A stretch of DNA of 64,000 bases from Pseudomonadota bacterium (GTDB lineage Bacteria; Myxococcota_A; Polyangia; Polyangiales; Polyangiaceae): contig JAFAER010000207.1 in assembly GCA_023423895.1 (NCBI GenBank), positions 21,772 to 85,771 on the forward strand, written 5' to 3'. The notes beneath the pieces were generated by a model. It searched no databases and was not told the origin of the DNA. It saw nothing but the letters and a program-made list of their open reading frames with translations. A program made the position numbers and the translations under genes. Positions 8,622 to 16,784 of this stretch are shown here, one piece after another. Numbering within the stretch: the first letter of the stretch is position 1; the number at the start of each line of letters is the position of its first letter.

Positions 8622-8649
8622 TTGACCTTTCGCGATTCGCGATTACAAC
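8622..8649 (+). promoter_or_regulatory. Candidate sigma70-type promoter
   Basis: TTGACC (8622-8627) and TACAAC (8644-8649) are 16 bases apart, close to the -35/-10 consensus, and lie 17 bases before the ATG at 8666. The leader would be only about 10 bases. A CGCGATT direct repeat lies in the spacer. Confidence 0.4.
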
Positions 8650-8665
8650 GTGCCGCACTGTAGGC

Positions 8666-9448
8666 ATGAAAACCACCTTCTCTACCGGGCTGTCCCTCCT
8701 CTTCATCTCCGCTCTCGCGATGGCCGGCTGCTCGACCGGCAACGATGAGGCGACCGCCGAGCAGGACGTCGAGAGCAGCGAGGCTGCCATCACGTCGTGC
8801 GGCGCGGCGAAGTACAACGAGGCTCTCGCGCACTACAAGAACGCGGTTGCCTGGTCGAAGGACCGCCTCGCCAACGGAGTGTGCGAGTCGGAGCACGGCT
8901 ATCTCTGGGGCATCGCCGATGAAGCGTCCCGCGCGGTCATGACGTGCAGCGCGTTCCGCGACACGATCAAGACGAGTCCGTGGGCGCAGCCGGTTCGCAC
9001 GGTGCTCGGGCCGTCGCTGACGCTGCGGAGCCTCACCGGCGAGCTCGCCGTGATCAAGGACTCGTCCTGGCAGAACTGGACGGGCGTCGACGCGTTCTTC
9101 ACCAAGGGCGGCCTCAGCTTCTGGGCGCGCGCCGAAGGCGCTTACGGCTATGCGGTGAAGATCGACTTCGCCGCCAACGGCAAGGCCACCTGGGGTTATC
9201 TCCACTACGATGAGGCGTCGGGCGACATCACCTGGCGTACCGAGCCGGCGACGTTCTCGATCGCGAAGCCGAACGGCGAGAAGGGCAAGCGCACCGTGAA
9301 GGTCGTCCACGGTGGCAAGACCGAGACGTACACGCTCGGGGTCGAGAGCGGCTGGGAGTACAACGACGCGCCGCTGTTCACGCTGACGCCCGGCACCGGA
9401 TCGACGCAGACGAAGCTGTACAGCCTCGTCTCCGAGTGCGACGCCTGA
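8666..9448 (+). CDS. Lipoprotein of unknown function
   Basis: 260 residues. The signal MKTTFSTGLSLLFISALAMAGC gives lipidation at Cys22. An acidic, Asp/Glu/Ala-rich spacer follows to about residue 45, then a folded-looking domain with several Trp and Tyr residues (SFWARAEGAYGYAVKIDF, WGYLHYDEASGDITWRT) that suggests a beta-rich extracytoplasmic fold. Cys47, Cys75, Cys94 and the late SECDA Cys could pair as disulfides. No family was recognised. It is monocistronic, with a promoter-like pair just upstream and a strong hairpin just downstream. Confidence 0.8.
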   Translation: MKTTFSTGLSLLFISALAMAGCSTGNDEATAEQDVESSEAAITSCGAAKYNEALAHYKNAVAWSKDRLANGVCESEHGYLWGIADEASRAVMTCSAFRDTIKTSPWAQPVRTVLGPSLTLRSLTGELAVIKDSSWQNWTGVDAFFTKGGLSFWARAEGAYGYAVKIDFAANGKATWGYLHYDEASGDITWRTEPATFSIAKPNGEKGKRTVKVVHGGKTETYTLGVESGWEYNDAPLFTLTPGTGSTQTKLYSLVSECDA

Positions 9449-9476
9449 GCATCGAACCCGCGCGCCGTGACCCGCG

Positions 9477-9511
9477 GACCGGCGGGGTGCCATCGAGCAC
9501 CACCGCCGGTC
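9477..9511. terminator. Bidirectional terminator-like hairpin
   Basis: GACCGGCGG-GGTGC (9477-9490) pairs with GCACC-ACCGCCGGTC (9497-9511) around a 6-base loop with one bulge. It lies in the 91-base gap between two convergent genes ending at 9448 and 9540. There is no clear U-run, as is common in high-GC bacteria. Confidence 0.55.
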
Positions 9512-9539
9512 ATCCGTGTGCGCCGGCGCGCTGGCTGGT

Positions 9540-10580
9540 CTAACGCTCGAGCCGCTCGATGCGGCCGTCGGCGTGTTTCGCGAACCGCGTCTCGTCGCGG
9601 CCGTGCACGGGGGCGTTGTTCGACCACGGCCAGCCGCCGAACCGCGTGCGCTGGTAGTCGAGCATCGCCTGCTGGACCTCCGCACGCGTGTTCATCACGA
9701 ACGGGCCGTATTGCACGACCGGCTGCCCGATCGGGCGGCCCTGGAGCATCAGGATGTCGACGGCCTCGTCTCCGGCCTCGAGCTTCAGCGCGCGATCGCT
9801 CTTCACGACGATCGCTGCGTGCGAGCGGAGCACCTCGCCGTCGATCGCGAGCGACGAGCCGCGGAAGAAGTAGAGCGTGCGCGTGATCTTCGGGTCCGTC
9901 GTCGGAGGCAACGTCCACGACGCACCGGGCTCGAGCTTCATCGACCAGATGGCGACATCGGTATCGGGCCGCGACGCCCACGAACGCGGCGGCGGGCTCG
10001 GCGGGCGCTTGTCGCCGAGCTGCCCGGCGATGACGGTGACCTCGGTCTTCTTCCCGGCGTCGTCGGTGAACGTGACCGTCGGGATGTCGCCGCGCCACAA
10101 CATCGCGAAGTGCGGGGGCACGAGCTTGTCTTCCTTCGGGAGGTTCAGCCAGATCTGGAAGAGCTCGAGCGGGTTCGCCTTTTCCTTCTCGAGGAGCGGG
10201 AACATCTCGCAGTGCACGATGCCTTCGCCGGCCGTGAGCCACTGCACGTCGCCAGCGCCGAAGCGCGCAGTGGCGCCGAGCGAATCGGAGTGATCGATGT
10301 AGCCGCTCCGCATGATCGTGACGGTCTCGAAGCCGCGATGAGGATGTTGCGGGAAGCCGGGGACGACGTCCCCGTGGTACATGCGCCACCCGTCCTTGCC
10401 CTCGAAGTCCTGGCCGATGTTCCGCCCGCGCAGGAGCTCGCGCGCGGGCCCGAGATCGTCGGTGCCGGCGGGATAGCGGTCATCGTGGTGAACGCAGAAG
10501 AGGAACGGGTCTGCGGTCACCCACGGAAAGCCGAGCGGGCTCGTCTCGAGGATACTGTTGGATTGGCTCACGCGCGCCAT
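9540..10580 (-). CDS. Pirin-family bicupin protein
   Basis: 346 residues with two cupin halves. The N-terminal cupin carries the metal site in PQHPHRGFET (His79, His81) and GIVHCE (His123, Glu125). The C-terminal half has the usual weaker cupin pattern (TLYFFRGSSLAIDGE, DILMLQGRPIGQPVVQYGPFVMNT). Pirins bind iron; some degrade quercetin and others act as redox-dependent cofactors for other proteins, and the sequence does not decide between these. It starts 21 bases after the end of the upstream unknown gene at 10602, so the two are probably co-transcribed. Confidence 0.93.
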   Translation of the reverse strand: MARVSQSNSILETSPLGFPWVTADPFLFCVHHDDRYPAGTDDLGPARELLRGRNIGQDFEGKDGWRMYHGDVVPGFPQHPHRGFETVTIMRSGYIDHSDSLGATARFGAGDVQWLTAGEGIVHCEMFPLLEKEKANPLELFQIWLNLPKEDKLVPPHFAMLWRGDIPTVTFTDDAGKKTEVTVIAGQLGDKRPPSPPPRSWASRPDTDVAIWSMKLEPGASWTLPPTTDPKITRTLYFFRGSSLAIDGEVLRSHAAIVVKSDRALKLEAGDEAVDILMLQGRPIGQPVVQYGPFVMNTRAEVQQAMLDYQRTRFGGWPWSNNAPVHGRDETRFAKHADGRIERLER

Positions 10581-10601
10581 TGTAGTTCCGATCCGCCCGC
10601 T

Positions 10602-11294
10602 TCACGAAGGGCGACGTCCGGTCTTCCACGTCGTGCCGAGCAGGCTCTCGTCGTCCTCGTCTGCTCGTTCTTCGTCGTCGTCCGGAACGCTGAGCCTCGT
10701 GCGCTCGTCCTCGGGCACCCAGCCGTGCGATCGGAGAAAGACGCGGATCTTGCCGACCCATTCCACCGAATCGGTGTGGGCCAGGAAGGCCTCGGTGAGA
10801 CGCACCGTCGACGGCACGCCCGCGTCGATCTCGAGGAGGATGCGAGCCACGTCGATCTCGGGGCCCACCTGGCTGTTGATGAACTGAACCGCAGGGACCA
10901 CATCACGGCCAGGCTCCACCTTGCGGATGCTCTTCGTGTCGAGGCAGACGTTCGAGAGATCCACGAGACGAGTGCGAGCGACGACCTCGTTCGTGCCGCG
11001 CACGGTGACGTCGAGCACGCCGTCCTCGACGCGAAGGACGAGGCCGCTCACGTCGGGAGCCCGCCGCCACCGCCAGAAGCCGACGGCGGCGGAGCCGAGG
11101 ATGACCGCGGCGCCGACCTCCGCTTGTCCTGCCGCCGCCGCGACTGCGCCTGCTACGGTCCCTGCGATTCCGATCTGCAGCGCGGCTCGCGCGGGCGCGA
11201 CGTGGCGCTCTTGATCGTTGGCCACGTAGACGAGCTCCGAGCACGCGCGCTCCCGCCGCGAGACCTCATCCTTGGCGCGGTAGGGGCTTCGCAC
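10602..11294 (-). CDS. Membrane-associated protein of unknown function
   Basis: 230 residues from a GTG at 11294. Residues about 35-78 are hydrophobic and Ala/Gly-rich (one or two membrane passes), then a soluble domain of about 150 residues (SGLVLRVEDGVLDVTVRGTNEVVARTRLVDLSNVCLDTKSIRKV) that looks beta-rich. The C-terminal 30 residues are strongly acidic. No family was recognised. Its position between a small unknown gene and the pirin, all leftward with short gaps, suggests one transcription unit. Internal GTG codons make the exact start uncertain. Confidence 0.7.
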   Translation of the reverse strand: MRSPYRAKDEVSRRERACSELVYVANDQERHVAPARAALQIGIAGTVAGAVAAAAGQAEVGAAVILGSAAVGFWRWRRAPDVSGLVLRVEDGVLDVTVRGTNEVVARTRLVDLSNVCLDTKSIRKVEPGRDVVPAVQFINSQVGPEIDVARILLEIDAGVPSTVRLTEAFLAHTDSVEWVGKIRVFLRSHGWVPEDERTRLSVPDDDEERADEDDESLLGTTWKTGRRPS

Positions 11295-11358
11295 ACCGAG
11301 GATCTAGCGAGGCCGGAGAGGATCGCCAAGGAGCCGCGCGCCGCGAAGGCCGCGAGGT

Positions 11359-12069
11359 TCAGGGTTTGTGCGCGAGGCGCTTCTTGCTGCCGTCCGGAAG
11401 CTCGACCTCGATCCACGTCTCGCCGACGCTCGTGACGACGATCTCGCCGAACTTCTTGTGCGTGAGACGCTGTCCGAGCTCGAAGTGACCGTCCGCGTTG
11501 TACGGGACCGGGCCAGTGGGCTTCAGAGACGCCGGAGTCTCCGTTTGGGTCGGCTCGGGCGGAAGCACATGCTTCTTCAGCACGTCGGCGATGGCTCGAC
11601 GCTGCTCCGGCCCACGATGGTATTCCGAGAGGAGCGCGATCCGCGCCAGGAGCTCCTCTTCGACGCTCTGAATCGCGTCGAAGATGCCCTCGGAGGTGTC
11701 TGCGCCACAGGTCCAGGCGACATGGCGAGCCGCCTGCGGGATCCGATGCCCGTCGCCGAACGTCTCGTTGCGCGCCGCCGTGCAGTCCTTGGCTGCGCTC
11801 TTCACGGCCTTGAGCGCCTCAGCCGTCGGAGTGGTGAGCCAGGCTTCGGCCGTTTCGAGCGCCTTCTGCGGGCGCAGGTCGTCCTTCCGGCGGTCGGCCC
11901 ATTCCTCGAGGATCAGCGTGCGGACCATCTCGATGGCCGCGCGGATGAGGACCTCTTGCGGGACGGACTCGAGGGCGGCGGCCCATTCGGTCGCCGGCAA
12001 CCCTTTCACCGGATCTCCGCGAAGGGCGAGGAGGCGATCGAACTTCCCGGAAAGAGCGGCGCGATCCAC
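11359..12069 (-). CDS. Unknown protein with Tudor/KOW-like C-terminal domain
   Basis: 236 residues from a GTG at 12069; the frame continues upstream to 12159, but that part is Arg/Pro/Ser-rich and looks untranslated. Residues about 1-170 are helical, with no recognised family. The last 45 residues (FELGQRLTHKKFGEIVVTSVGETWIEVELPDGSKKRLAHKP) match the short SH3/Tudor-like barrel also found at the C-terminus of PcrA-type helicases and in CarD-like proteins, often used to bind RNA polymerase or nucleic acid. A regulatory or nucleic-acid-linked role is inference. Confidence 0.7.
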   Translation of the reverse strand: MDRAALSGKFDRLLALRGDPVKGLPATEWAAALESVPQEVLIRAAIEMVRTLILEEWADRRKDDLRPQKALETAEAWLTTPTAEALKAVKSAAKDCTAARNETFGDGHRIPQAARHVAWTCGADTSEGIFDAIQSVEEELLARIALLSEYHRGPEQRRAIADVLKKHVLPPEPTQTETPASLKPTGPVPYNADGHFELGQRLTHKKFGEIVVTSVGETWIEVELPDGSKKRLAHKP

Positions 12070-12212
12070 GGCTGCGACGCTAGCACGGGACGGCGAGCAG
12101 GGGAGCCTCGACTCGCGCGCTCGGCGAGGTGGGGACGAGGTGGGGATCCGACGTCGCACCGTCGGCTGCCGGGCCCGCGAAGACGCGGTGCCCGCGTGGC
12201 GAAGCGCGTCAC

Positions 12213-12258
12213 GCGAGTATCACCACGGGCCCGGTGCGAGTATCACCGAGGGCCCGGT
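12213..12258. repeat. 23-base tandem duplication before a lipoprotein start
   Basis: Two adjacent copies beginning GCGAGTATCACC and ending GGGCCCGGT (12213-12235, 12236-12258), differing at two bases. The second copy runs into the GTG start at 12257. The region is otherwise non-coding. Confidence 0.85.
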
Positions 12259-12904
12259 GCGAAGCCTGCCCTTTGCCTGCTGCGCGTTCGTGCTCGCATC
12301 ACTCGGCTCGGCGGGGTGCGCGCACTACGAGACGGTCGCCGTCGGCGAAGCGCTCACCGTCGGCGACGGCCGCGTCTCACCGGCGCTCGCCGTCGAAGCG
12401 GCGATGGGCACGGGCTCGTCGCGCGACGGCGGCAGCGTCTTCGCGCAGACACGCGCACGCGGCATCGTCGGGCCCGTACGGCAGCAGATCGCCGGCTTCG
12501 CCGGGGTGTCCACGCTGCGTTGGATCAGCGAGCGCGCGCCGCTCTGGCTGCATCTCGACGTCGGCCCCGGGCTCGAGCACTACTCGGGGACGCTCTTCTT
12601 CGAGGCGATCGCGCATGCGAAGGTGGGCTCCGGGTTCGTGCTCGCACAGGTCGTCGAGCCCTACGCGCCGCTCAATCCGTGGGGCGTCGAAGCGCACGGC
12701 GCCGCGCGACCGGTCGCCGTCGACCCCCTCGACCCCCTCGCGCTCGACTCGGCGCTTGCGAGCCGCCATGTCCTTCGGAGGCGCGTGCTTCTCACGCTCG
12801 CGCTCGGCGGCGACGTCGATGCACGCTTCACGCGGGATCCGCTCTACGTCGTCTCGCTGATGGTCGGCATCGCGCACGTCGAGGAGCTCCGGCGCTTGCG
12901 CTGA
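12257..12904 (+). CDS. Small lipoprotein, unknown function
   Basis: 215 residues from a GTG at 12257, with lipoprotein signal LPFACCAFVLASLGSAGC. The mature part (GEALTVGDGRVSPALAVEAAMGTG, QQIAGFAGVSTLRWISERAPLWLHLDVGPGLEHY, RRRVLLTLALGGDVDARFTRDPLYVVSLMVGIAHVEEL) has alternating strands and a terminal segment like an outer-membrane beta-barrel assembly or a DUF-type barrel, but no family was recognised. The GTG start overlaps the end of a 23-base duplication. It is followed after 76 bases by the radical SAM gene, with a small hairpin between. Confidence 0.7.
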   Translation: MRSLPFACCAFVLASLGSAGCAHYETVAVGEALTVGDGRVSPALAVEAAMGTGSSRDGGSVFAQTRARGIVGPVRQQIAGFAGVSTLRWISERAPLWLHLDVGPGLEHYSGTLFFEAIAHAKVGSGFVLAQVVEPYAPLNPWGVEAHGAARPVAVDPLDPLALDSALASRHVLRRRVLLTLALGGDVDARFTRDPLYVVSLMVGIAHVEELRRLR

Positions 12905-12947
12905 GCGAGCCGAACGACTTCATCGGTCGCGCTTCACTTCGGCGGTG

Positions 12948-12964
12948 CCGGATCCAAGATCCGG
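12948..12964. promoter_or_regulatory. Hairpin/palindrome before the radical SAM gene
   Basis: CCGGATC (12948-12954) and GATCCGG (12958-12964) are perfect inverted copies around CAA, ending 16 bases before the ATG at 12981. It could terminate the upstream lipoprotein transcript (a T-rich stretch follows) or bind a regulator. It argues against the alternative GTG start at 12945. Confidence 0.4.
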
Positions 12965-12980
12965 TCTTCAGGCCTTTCGA

Positions 12981-14234
12981 ATGGAATTGAAGCGCAAGCT
13001 CACGATCCTCGCCGACGCGGCGAAACACGATGCCTCGTGCGCGAGCGGTGGTGGGAAGACGGCGGCGCGACCGACGCCGGCCGGCGGGCTTGGCAACACG
13101 GTTGGGATGGGCATCTGCCACAGCTACACGCCGGACGGCCGGTGCGTGTCATTGCTGAAGATCCTTCTCACGAACTACTGCGTGTTCGACTGCGCCTACT
13201 GCGAGAGCCGAATCTCGAGCAGCGTGCCACGAGCGCGCTTCACGCCCGAGGAGGTGGTGAGCCTCACGATCGATCTCTACAAGCGGAACTACATCGAGGG
13301 GCTCTTTCTCAGCTCCGGCATTCTCAAGGATGCCGACACGACGATGCTCGAGCTGACACGCGTCGCGCAGCTCCTGCGGGAGGTGCACCGGTTCGGCGGC
13401 TACATCCACTTGAAGGCGCCGCCGGGCGCGAGCCGGGAGCTGCTCCAGGCCGCCGGGCGGCACGCAGACCGGCTGAGCGTCAACACCGAGCTGCCGACCG
13501 CGGCGGACCTCGCGACGCTCGCTCCCGAGAAGACGTACGCGGCGATCGAGAGCGTGATGGCGACGGTGAAGGAAGGCATCTCCGAGGCGAGGGCCGACGC
13601 CGCGGCACCGCGGTTCGCGCCCGCCGGGCAGACGACGCAGATGATCATCGGAGCGACGGCTAGCGACGACCGGACGATCCTCGAGACGTCGGCGCGGCTC
13701 TACGGGACGCATGGGCTCAAGCGCGTCTATTACGCTGCCTTCAGCCCGATCGTGCACCACGCCCGCGGGCTCGCCACCAAGGCGCCGCCGCTCGTGCGCG
13801 AGCACCGGCTCTACGAAGCCGACTGGCTCGTCCGGCAATACGGGTTCCGACTCGACGAGCTGTTCGATCGTTCCGACGGCGGCAATCTCGACCTGAACGT
13901 CGATCCGAAGCTCGCGTGGGCGCTGCGCCATCGCGAGCTCTTTCCCGTGGACGTGAATCGTGCCGAGCGCGAGATGTTGCTCAGGGTCCCCGGGCTCGGC
14001 GTCCGCAACGTCCGCCGCATCGTGCGAGCCCGATGCCACCGCGCCTTGCGCCTCGAGGACCTCGCACGAATGCGCGTTCCCTTGTCGCGCGCGGCGCCGT
14101 TCTTGATCACCGCCGACGGGCCGACACCGCTCGCGCGGAGCATCGATGCGCTCGACCTGCGCGCGCGTGTCGAGAAGCCCGTTCAGCTCGGATTGTTCGA
14201 CGCGAAGCAGAACGCGCGGACCGGGGAGCTGTGA
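12981..14234 (+). CDS. Putative DNA modification/repair radical SAM protein (SplB-like)
   Basis: 417 residues; belongs to the family annotated as putative DNA modification/repair radical SAM protein. Starting at ATG 12981 gives the family-typical N-terminus MELKRKLTILADAAKHDASC. The radical SAM cluster motif is C67-x3-C71-x2-C74 (CVFDCAYC). The C-terminal third has a helix-hairpin-helix, LRVPGLGVRNVRRIVRARC, of the kind that contacts DNA. Members are distantly related to spore photoproduct lyase and are nearly always paired with a DUF4130/uracil-glycosylase-like partner, as here: the next gene starts inside this stop codon (GTGA). The reaction is not established for the family; DNA lesion repair is inferred. 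Confidence 0.92.
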   Translation: MELKRKLTILADAAKHDASCASGGGKTAARPTPAGGLGNTVGMGICHSYTPDGRCVSLLKILLTNYCVFDCAYCESRISSSVPRARFTPEEVVSLTIDLYKRNYIEGLFLSSGILKDADTTMLELTRVAQLLREVHRFGGYIHLKAPPGASRELLQAAGRHADRLSVNTELPTAADLATLAPEKTYAAIESVMATVKEGISEARADAAAPRFAPAGQTTQMIIGATASDDRTILETSARLYGTHGLKRVYYAAFSPIVHHARGLATKAPPLVREHRLYEADWLVRQYGFRLDELFDRSDGGNLDLNVDPKLAWALRHRELFPVDVNRAEREMLLRVPGLGVRNVRRIVRARCHRALRLEDLARMRVPLSRAAPFLITADGPTPLARSIDALDLRARVEKPVQLGLFDAKQNARTGEL

Positions 14235-15640
14235 TCCGCGCCGCCATCGACCCGACGTTCGAGAGCTTCCGCGAGCGCGCGCGTGGGCTGCTCTCGGGCG
14301 ACGTGCCACCGGAGGAAGTGTCGTGGGACGACGGCAGCGGACAGCTCGATCTGTTCGGGGTGGCGCCGCCGAGCGCGATGCCTGCTCGAGGAGGCGGCGG
14401 CGTGAAGCGCGTGCCCGCCGCCTTCGTCGAGGAGGCCGAGGTGGCCGCGTACCACTCCGACCCCGCGCGCTGGGGCCTCTTCTACAGCGTCGCGTACCGC
14501 CTGACGCACGGAGAGCCGTGGCTGATGGGCGTCGCCGGCGACCCGGACGTGGCCCGTCTTCGCAGCCTCGTGAGCGCCGTCCGGCGCGACGAGCACCGCA
14601 TGCACGCGTTCTTGCGATTCCGACCGATCGGCGACGATCGGCTCATCGCCTGGTACGAGCCCGACTACGACATCCTCCCGCTCGCCGCGCCGTTCTTCGC
14701 TCGTCGCTTCGCGTCGCTCTCGTGGGTGATCCTCACGCCCCATCGCTCGGCTGCGTGGGACGGCAACGAGCTGAAGCTCGCGCCCGGCGTCTACGCGCCG
14801 GATGCGTTGCCGGCCGAGGACGCGCTCGACGAGCTCTTTCGTGCCTACTACGGCGCGATCTTCAACCCTGCGCGCGCGAACCCGGCGCTCTTCGAGCAGC
14901 ATGTCCCTTCGCGCTTCCGCGCGAACATGCCGGAGACCGTCGCGGCGCAGGAGCTGGTGCGCGCCGCGCCCGCGGCCACGGCGCGGCTGACGCGGCGCGC
15001 GACGTCGGCCGCCCAGGCGTGGATCCCCGACGGTGCGGACATCGCTGCCCTCGCGCGAGCGGCGCAAGGTTGTCAGGGCTGCACGATCCACGAACGCGCG
15101 ACGCAAGCCGTGTTCGGTGAAGGACCGGCGGGCGCGCGCATCGTCCTCGTCGGCGAGCAACCCGGCGACGAGGAAGACGTCCGTGGCCGCCCCTTCATCG
15201 GCCCCGCGGGGAGGGTGCTCGACGACGCGCTTGCGTCTGCAGGCGTCGAGCGCGCTCTCGTCTACGTGACGAACGCGGTGAAGCACTTCAAGTGGGAGCC
15301 GCGGGGCAAGCGTCGACTGCACTCGCGACCGAACCCGGTCGAGGTGCACGCATGTCGTGGTTGGCTCGATGCCGAGCTCGCGATCATCAAGCCGGACGTC
15401 GTCGTCTGCATGGGCTCGACGGCAGCACGCGCGCTCCTCGGGAGGACCTTCCGCACGAGCGCACGCCGTGGCGAGGTCCTCGATGGAGCCCCTTGGGCGC
15501 GCGGGATCGTCGTCACGCACCATCCGGCTTACGTCCTCCGCGTCCAGCCGGCGGCCGAGGCCGATGCGGTCCGTGCGGAGCTCGTGGGCGATCTCGCGCT
15601 CGCGCGATCGCTCGTCGCTGCCGGCGCCGCGACGGGGTGA
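14231..15640 (+). CDS. udgX: UdgX-type uracil-DNA glycosylase with N-terminal DUF4130 domain
   Basis: 469 residues from a GTG overlapping the upstream stop. Residues about 1-245 are DUF4130, found next to or fused with this glycosylase. Residues 265-469 are a family-4-like uracil-DNA glycosylase: Fe-S cysteines C281-x2-C284, C375 and C393; motif GEQPGDEED at 308-316; GRPFIGPAG; and HPAYVLR at 431-437. The loop GKRRLHSRP (360-368) is the UdgX hallmark, in which the His (here His364) forms a covalent bond with the uracil site. The enzyme would excise uracil from DNA and stay bonded to the abasic sugar. Co-translation with the radical SAM protein suggests that the two handle the same lesion. Confidence 0.93.
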   Translation: MIRAAIDPTFESFRERARGLLSGDVPPEEVSWDDGSGQLDLFGVAPPSAMPARGGGGVKRVPAAFVEEAEVAAYHSDPARWGLFYSVAYRLTHGEPWLMGVAGDPDVARLRSLVSAVRRDEHRMHAFLRFRPIGDDRLIAWYEPDYDILPLAAPFFARRFASLSWVILTPHRSAAWDGNELKLAPGVYAPDALPAEDALDELFRAYYGAIFNPARANPALFEQHVPSRFRANMPETVAAQELVRAAPAATARLTRRATSAAQAWIPDGADIAALARAAQGCQGCTIHERATQAVFGEGPAGARIVLVGEQPGDEEDVRGRPFIGPAGRVLDDALASAGVERALVYVTNAVKHFKWEPRGKRRLHSRPNPVEVHACRGWLDAELAIIKPDVVVCMGSTAARALLGRTFRTSARRGEVLDGAPWARGIVVTHHPAYVLRVQPAAEADAVRAELVGDLALARSLVAAGAATG

Positions 15641-15644
15641 GCTC

Positions 15645-15980
15645 CTACTCGGCCGCGGCGAGCGTCTCGTGCTCTTCGCCCTCGAGCCCGATCGGCGCGC
15701 CGGTCTTCTTCAGCCACCAGAGGAGGCCGACGAGGAGCATCCGGCGATCGTCGACGAACGACGGCTTCTTGCCCTCGAAGAGGTGGCCGACGAACTGGAA
15801 GGTCCAGCCCGTCGAGAACATCGCAGCCGCGAGCGGGAGGCCCACGATCGTGGCGCCGACGGGCAGGCTCGCCGCGATGAGCGGGATACCGACCTTGTGG
15901 CACGCCTGGTTGCGCGGATCCTGGTGATCGGCCTCGTAGCTGTTCATCAGGTCGGTCCACTCGGCGTTCAGTCGGATCAT
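15645..15980 (-). CDS. Mpo1-like (DUF962) membrane dioxygenase-type protein
   Basis: 111 residues, the usual size for bacterial DUF962. The conserved His set is present: His19 and His28 in YEADHQDPRNQACHKVGIP, and His66 in FQFVGHLFEGKKPSF. The middle (IPLIAASLPVGATIVGLPLAAAMFSTGW) and the segment after residue 80 form membrane helices. Yeast Mpo1 is an Fe(II)-dependent dioxygenase that shortens 2-hydroxy fatty acids by alpha-oxidation, so a role in lipid turnover is likely but inferred. It is divergent from a TetR gene, with an operator-like palindrome between them, which points to control by that regulator. It ends 4 bases from the end of udgX. Confidence 0.9.
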   Translation of the reverse strand: MIRLNAEWTDLMNSYEADHQDPRNQACHKVGIPLIAASLPVGATIVGLPLAAAMFSTGWTFQFVGHLFEGKKPSFVDDRRMLLVGLLWWLKKTGAPIGLEGEEHETLAAAE

Positions 15981-16058
15981 CGCGGTACCCCTTTCCGTTC
16001 CCTTTCCACGCGCTCAGGCGTCGCGGCTCGTCAGGAAGGACGAGCGCGATGGGAGGAT

Positions 16059-16080
16059 AATGCGAGGTATTGCTCGCATT
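16059..16080. promoter_or_regulatory. TetR-type operator palindrome
   Basis: AATGCGAG (16059-16066) and CTCGCATT (16073-16080) are exact inverted arms 6 bases apart. It lies between the divergent Mpo1-like gene (start 15980) and the TetR gene (start 16107). The position is typical for a TetR repressor controlling itself and the divergent gene. Confidence 0.6.
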
Positions 16081-16106
16081 CGCTACTCGCGTTCCAATGA
16101 ACGCCG

Positions 16107-16754
16107 ATGGCCAGAGTCGCGCGCGCTGCGGCGCGGAAAATTCCGAAGCAGGAACGCTCCGTGGCGATGGTCGAGACGCTGCTCGAGGCCGCGGCTCGCG
16201 TTTTCGTGAAGGAGGGGTACGCGAAGGCGACCACGAACCGTATCGCCGCTGCTGCGGGCGTCAGCGTGGGCTCGCTCTACCAGTACTTCCCGAGCAAGGA
16301 CGCGATCGCGGTGCAGCTCCTCCGGCGCTACCGAGAGGGCCTCCTCACGGTCGTCGCGAGCCGCTTCCAGAACACGAGCCGCGCGACGTTTCCGGGGATC
16401 GTCCGCGAGCTCCTTCGCGATCTCCTCCGTGCCGAGGGGATCAATCCGGCGCTTCATCGCGTCCTCATCGAACAGGTCCTCCGGACGAACGCGCGCACGG
16501 AGATGTTGGGGTTCGAGGAGCAGCTCGAGGAGGTGATCGTCCGCGCGCTCGCCGCGTCCGACGTCGGACGGGAGCTGAACCACGAGCTCGCGGCGTTCAT
16601 CCTCGTCCGCGTCGTCGTCACCGTCGTGCAGAGCGTCGTCGTCGACCGCCCGAAGCTCAACACGCCGGAGCTCGTCGACGAGCTCACGCGCCTCGTCGTC
16701 GGGTACGTCGGCCTCGAGCCCGAGAAGCGCCCCGGCACGAGTCGTCGGCGATGA
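16107..16754 (+). CDS. TetR-family transcriptional regulator
   Basis: 215 residues. The N-terminal helix-turn-helix is clear: ERSVAMVETLLEAAARVFVKEGYAKATTNRIAAAAGVSVGSLYQYFPSKDAI is the standard TetR DNA-binding block at residues about 16-66. The C-terminal ligand/dimer domain resembles TetR_C domains of the group responding to small hydrophobic compounds. It is divergent from the Mpo1-like gene and sits 27 bases from a 22-base palindrome, so it probably represses both. The ligand could be a fatty acid or lipid, given its neighbour (inference). Confidence 0.92.
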   Translation: MARVARAAARKIPKQERSVAMVETLLEAAARVFVKEGYAKATTNRIAAAAGVSVGSLYQYFPSKDAIAVQLLRRYREGLLTVVASRFQNTSRATFPGIVRELLRDLLRAEGINPALHRVLIEQVLRTNARTEMLGFEEQLEEVIVRALAASDVGRELNHELAAFILVRVVVTVVQSVVVDRPKLNTPELVDELTRLVVGYVGLEPEKRPGTSRRR

Positions 16755-16784
16755 CCGAGAGGCCGACGCGCCGCGTGGAAAGCC

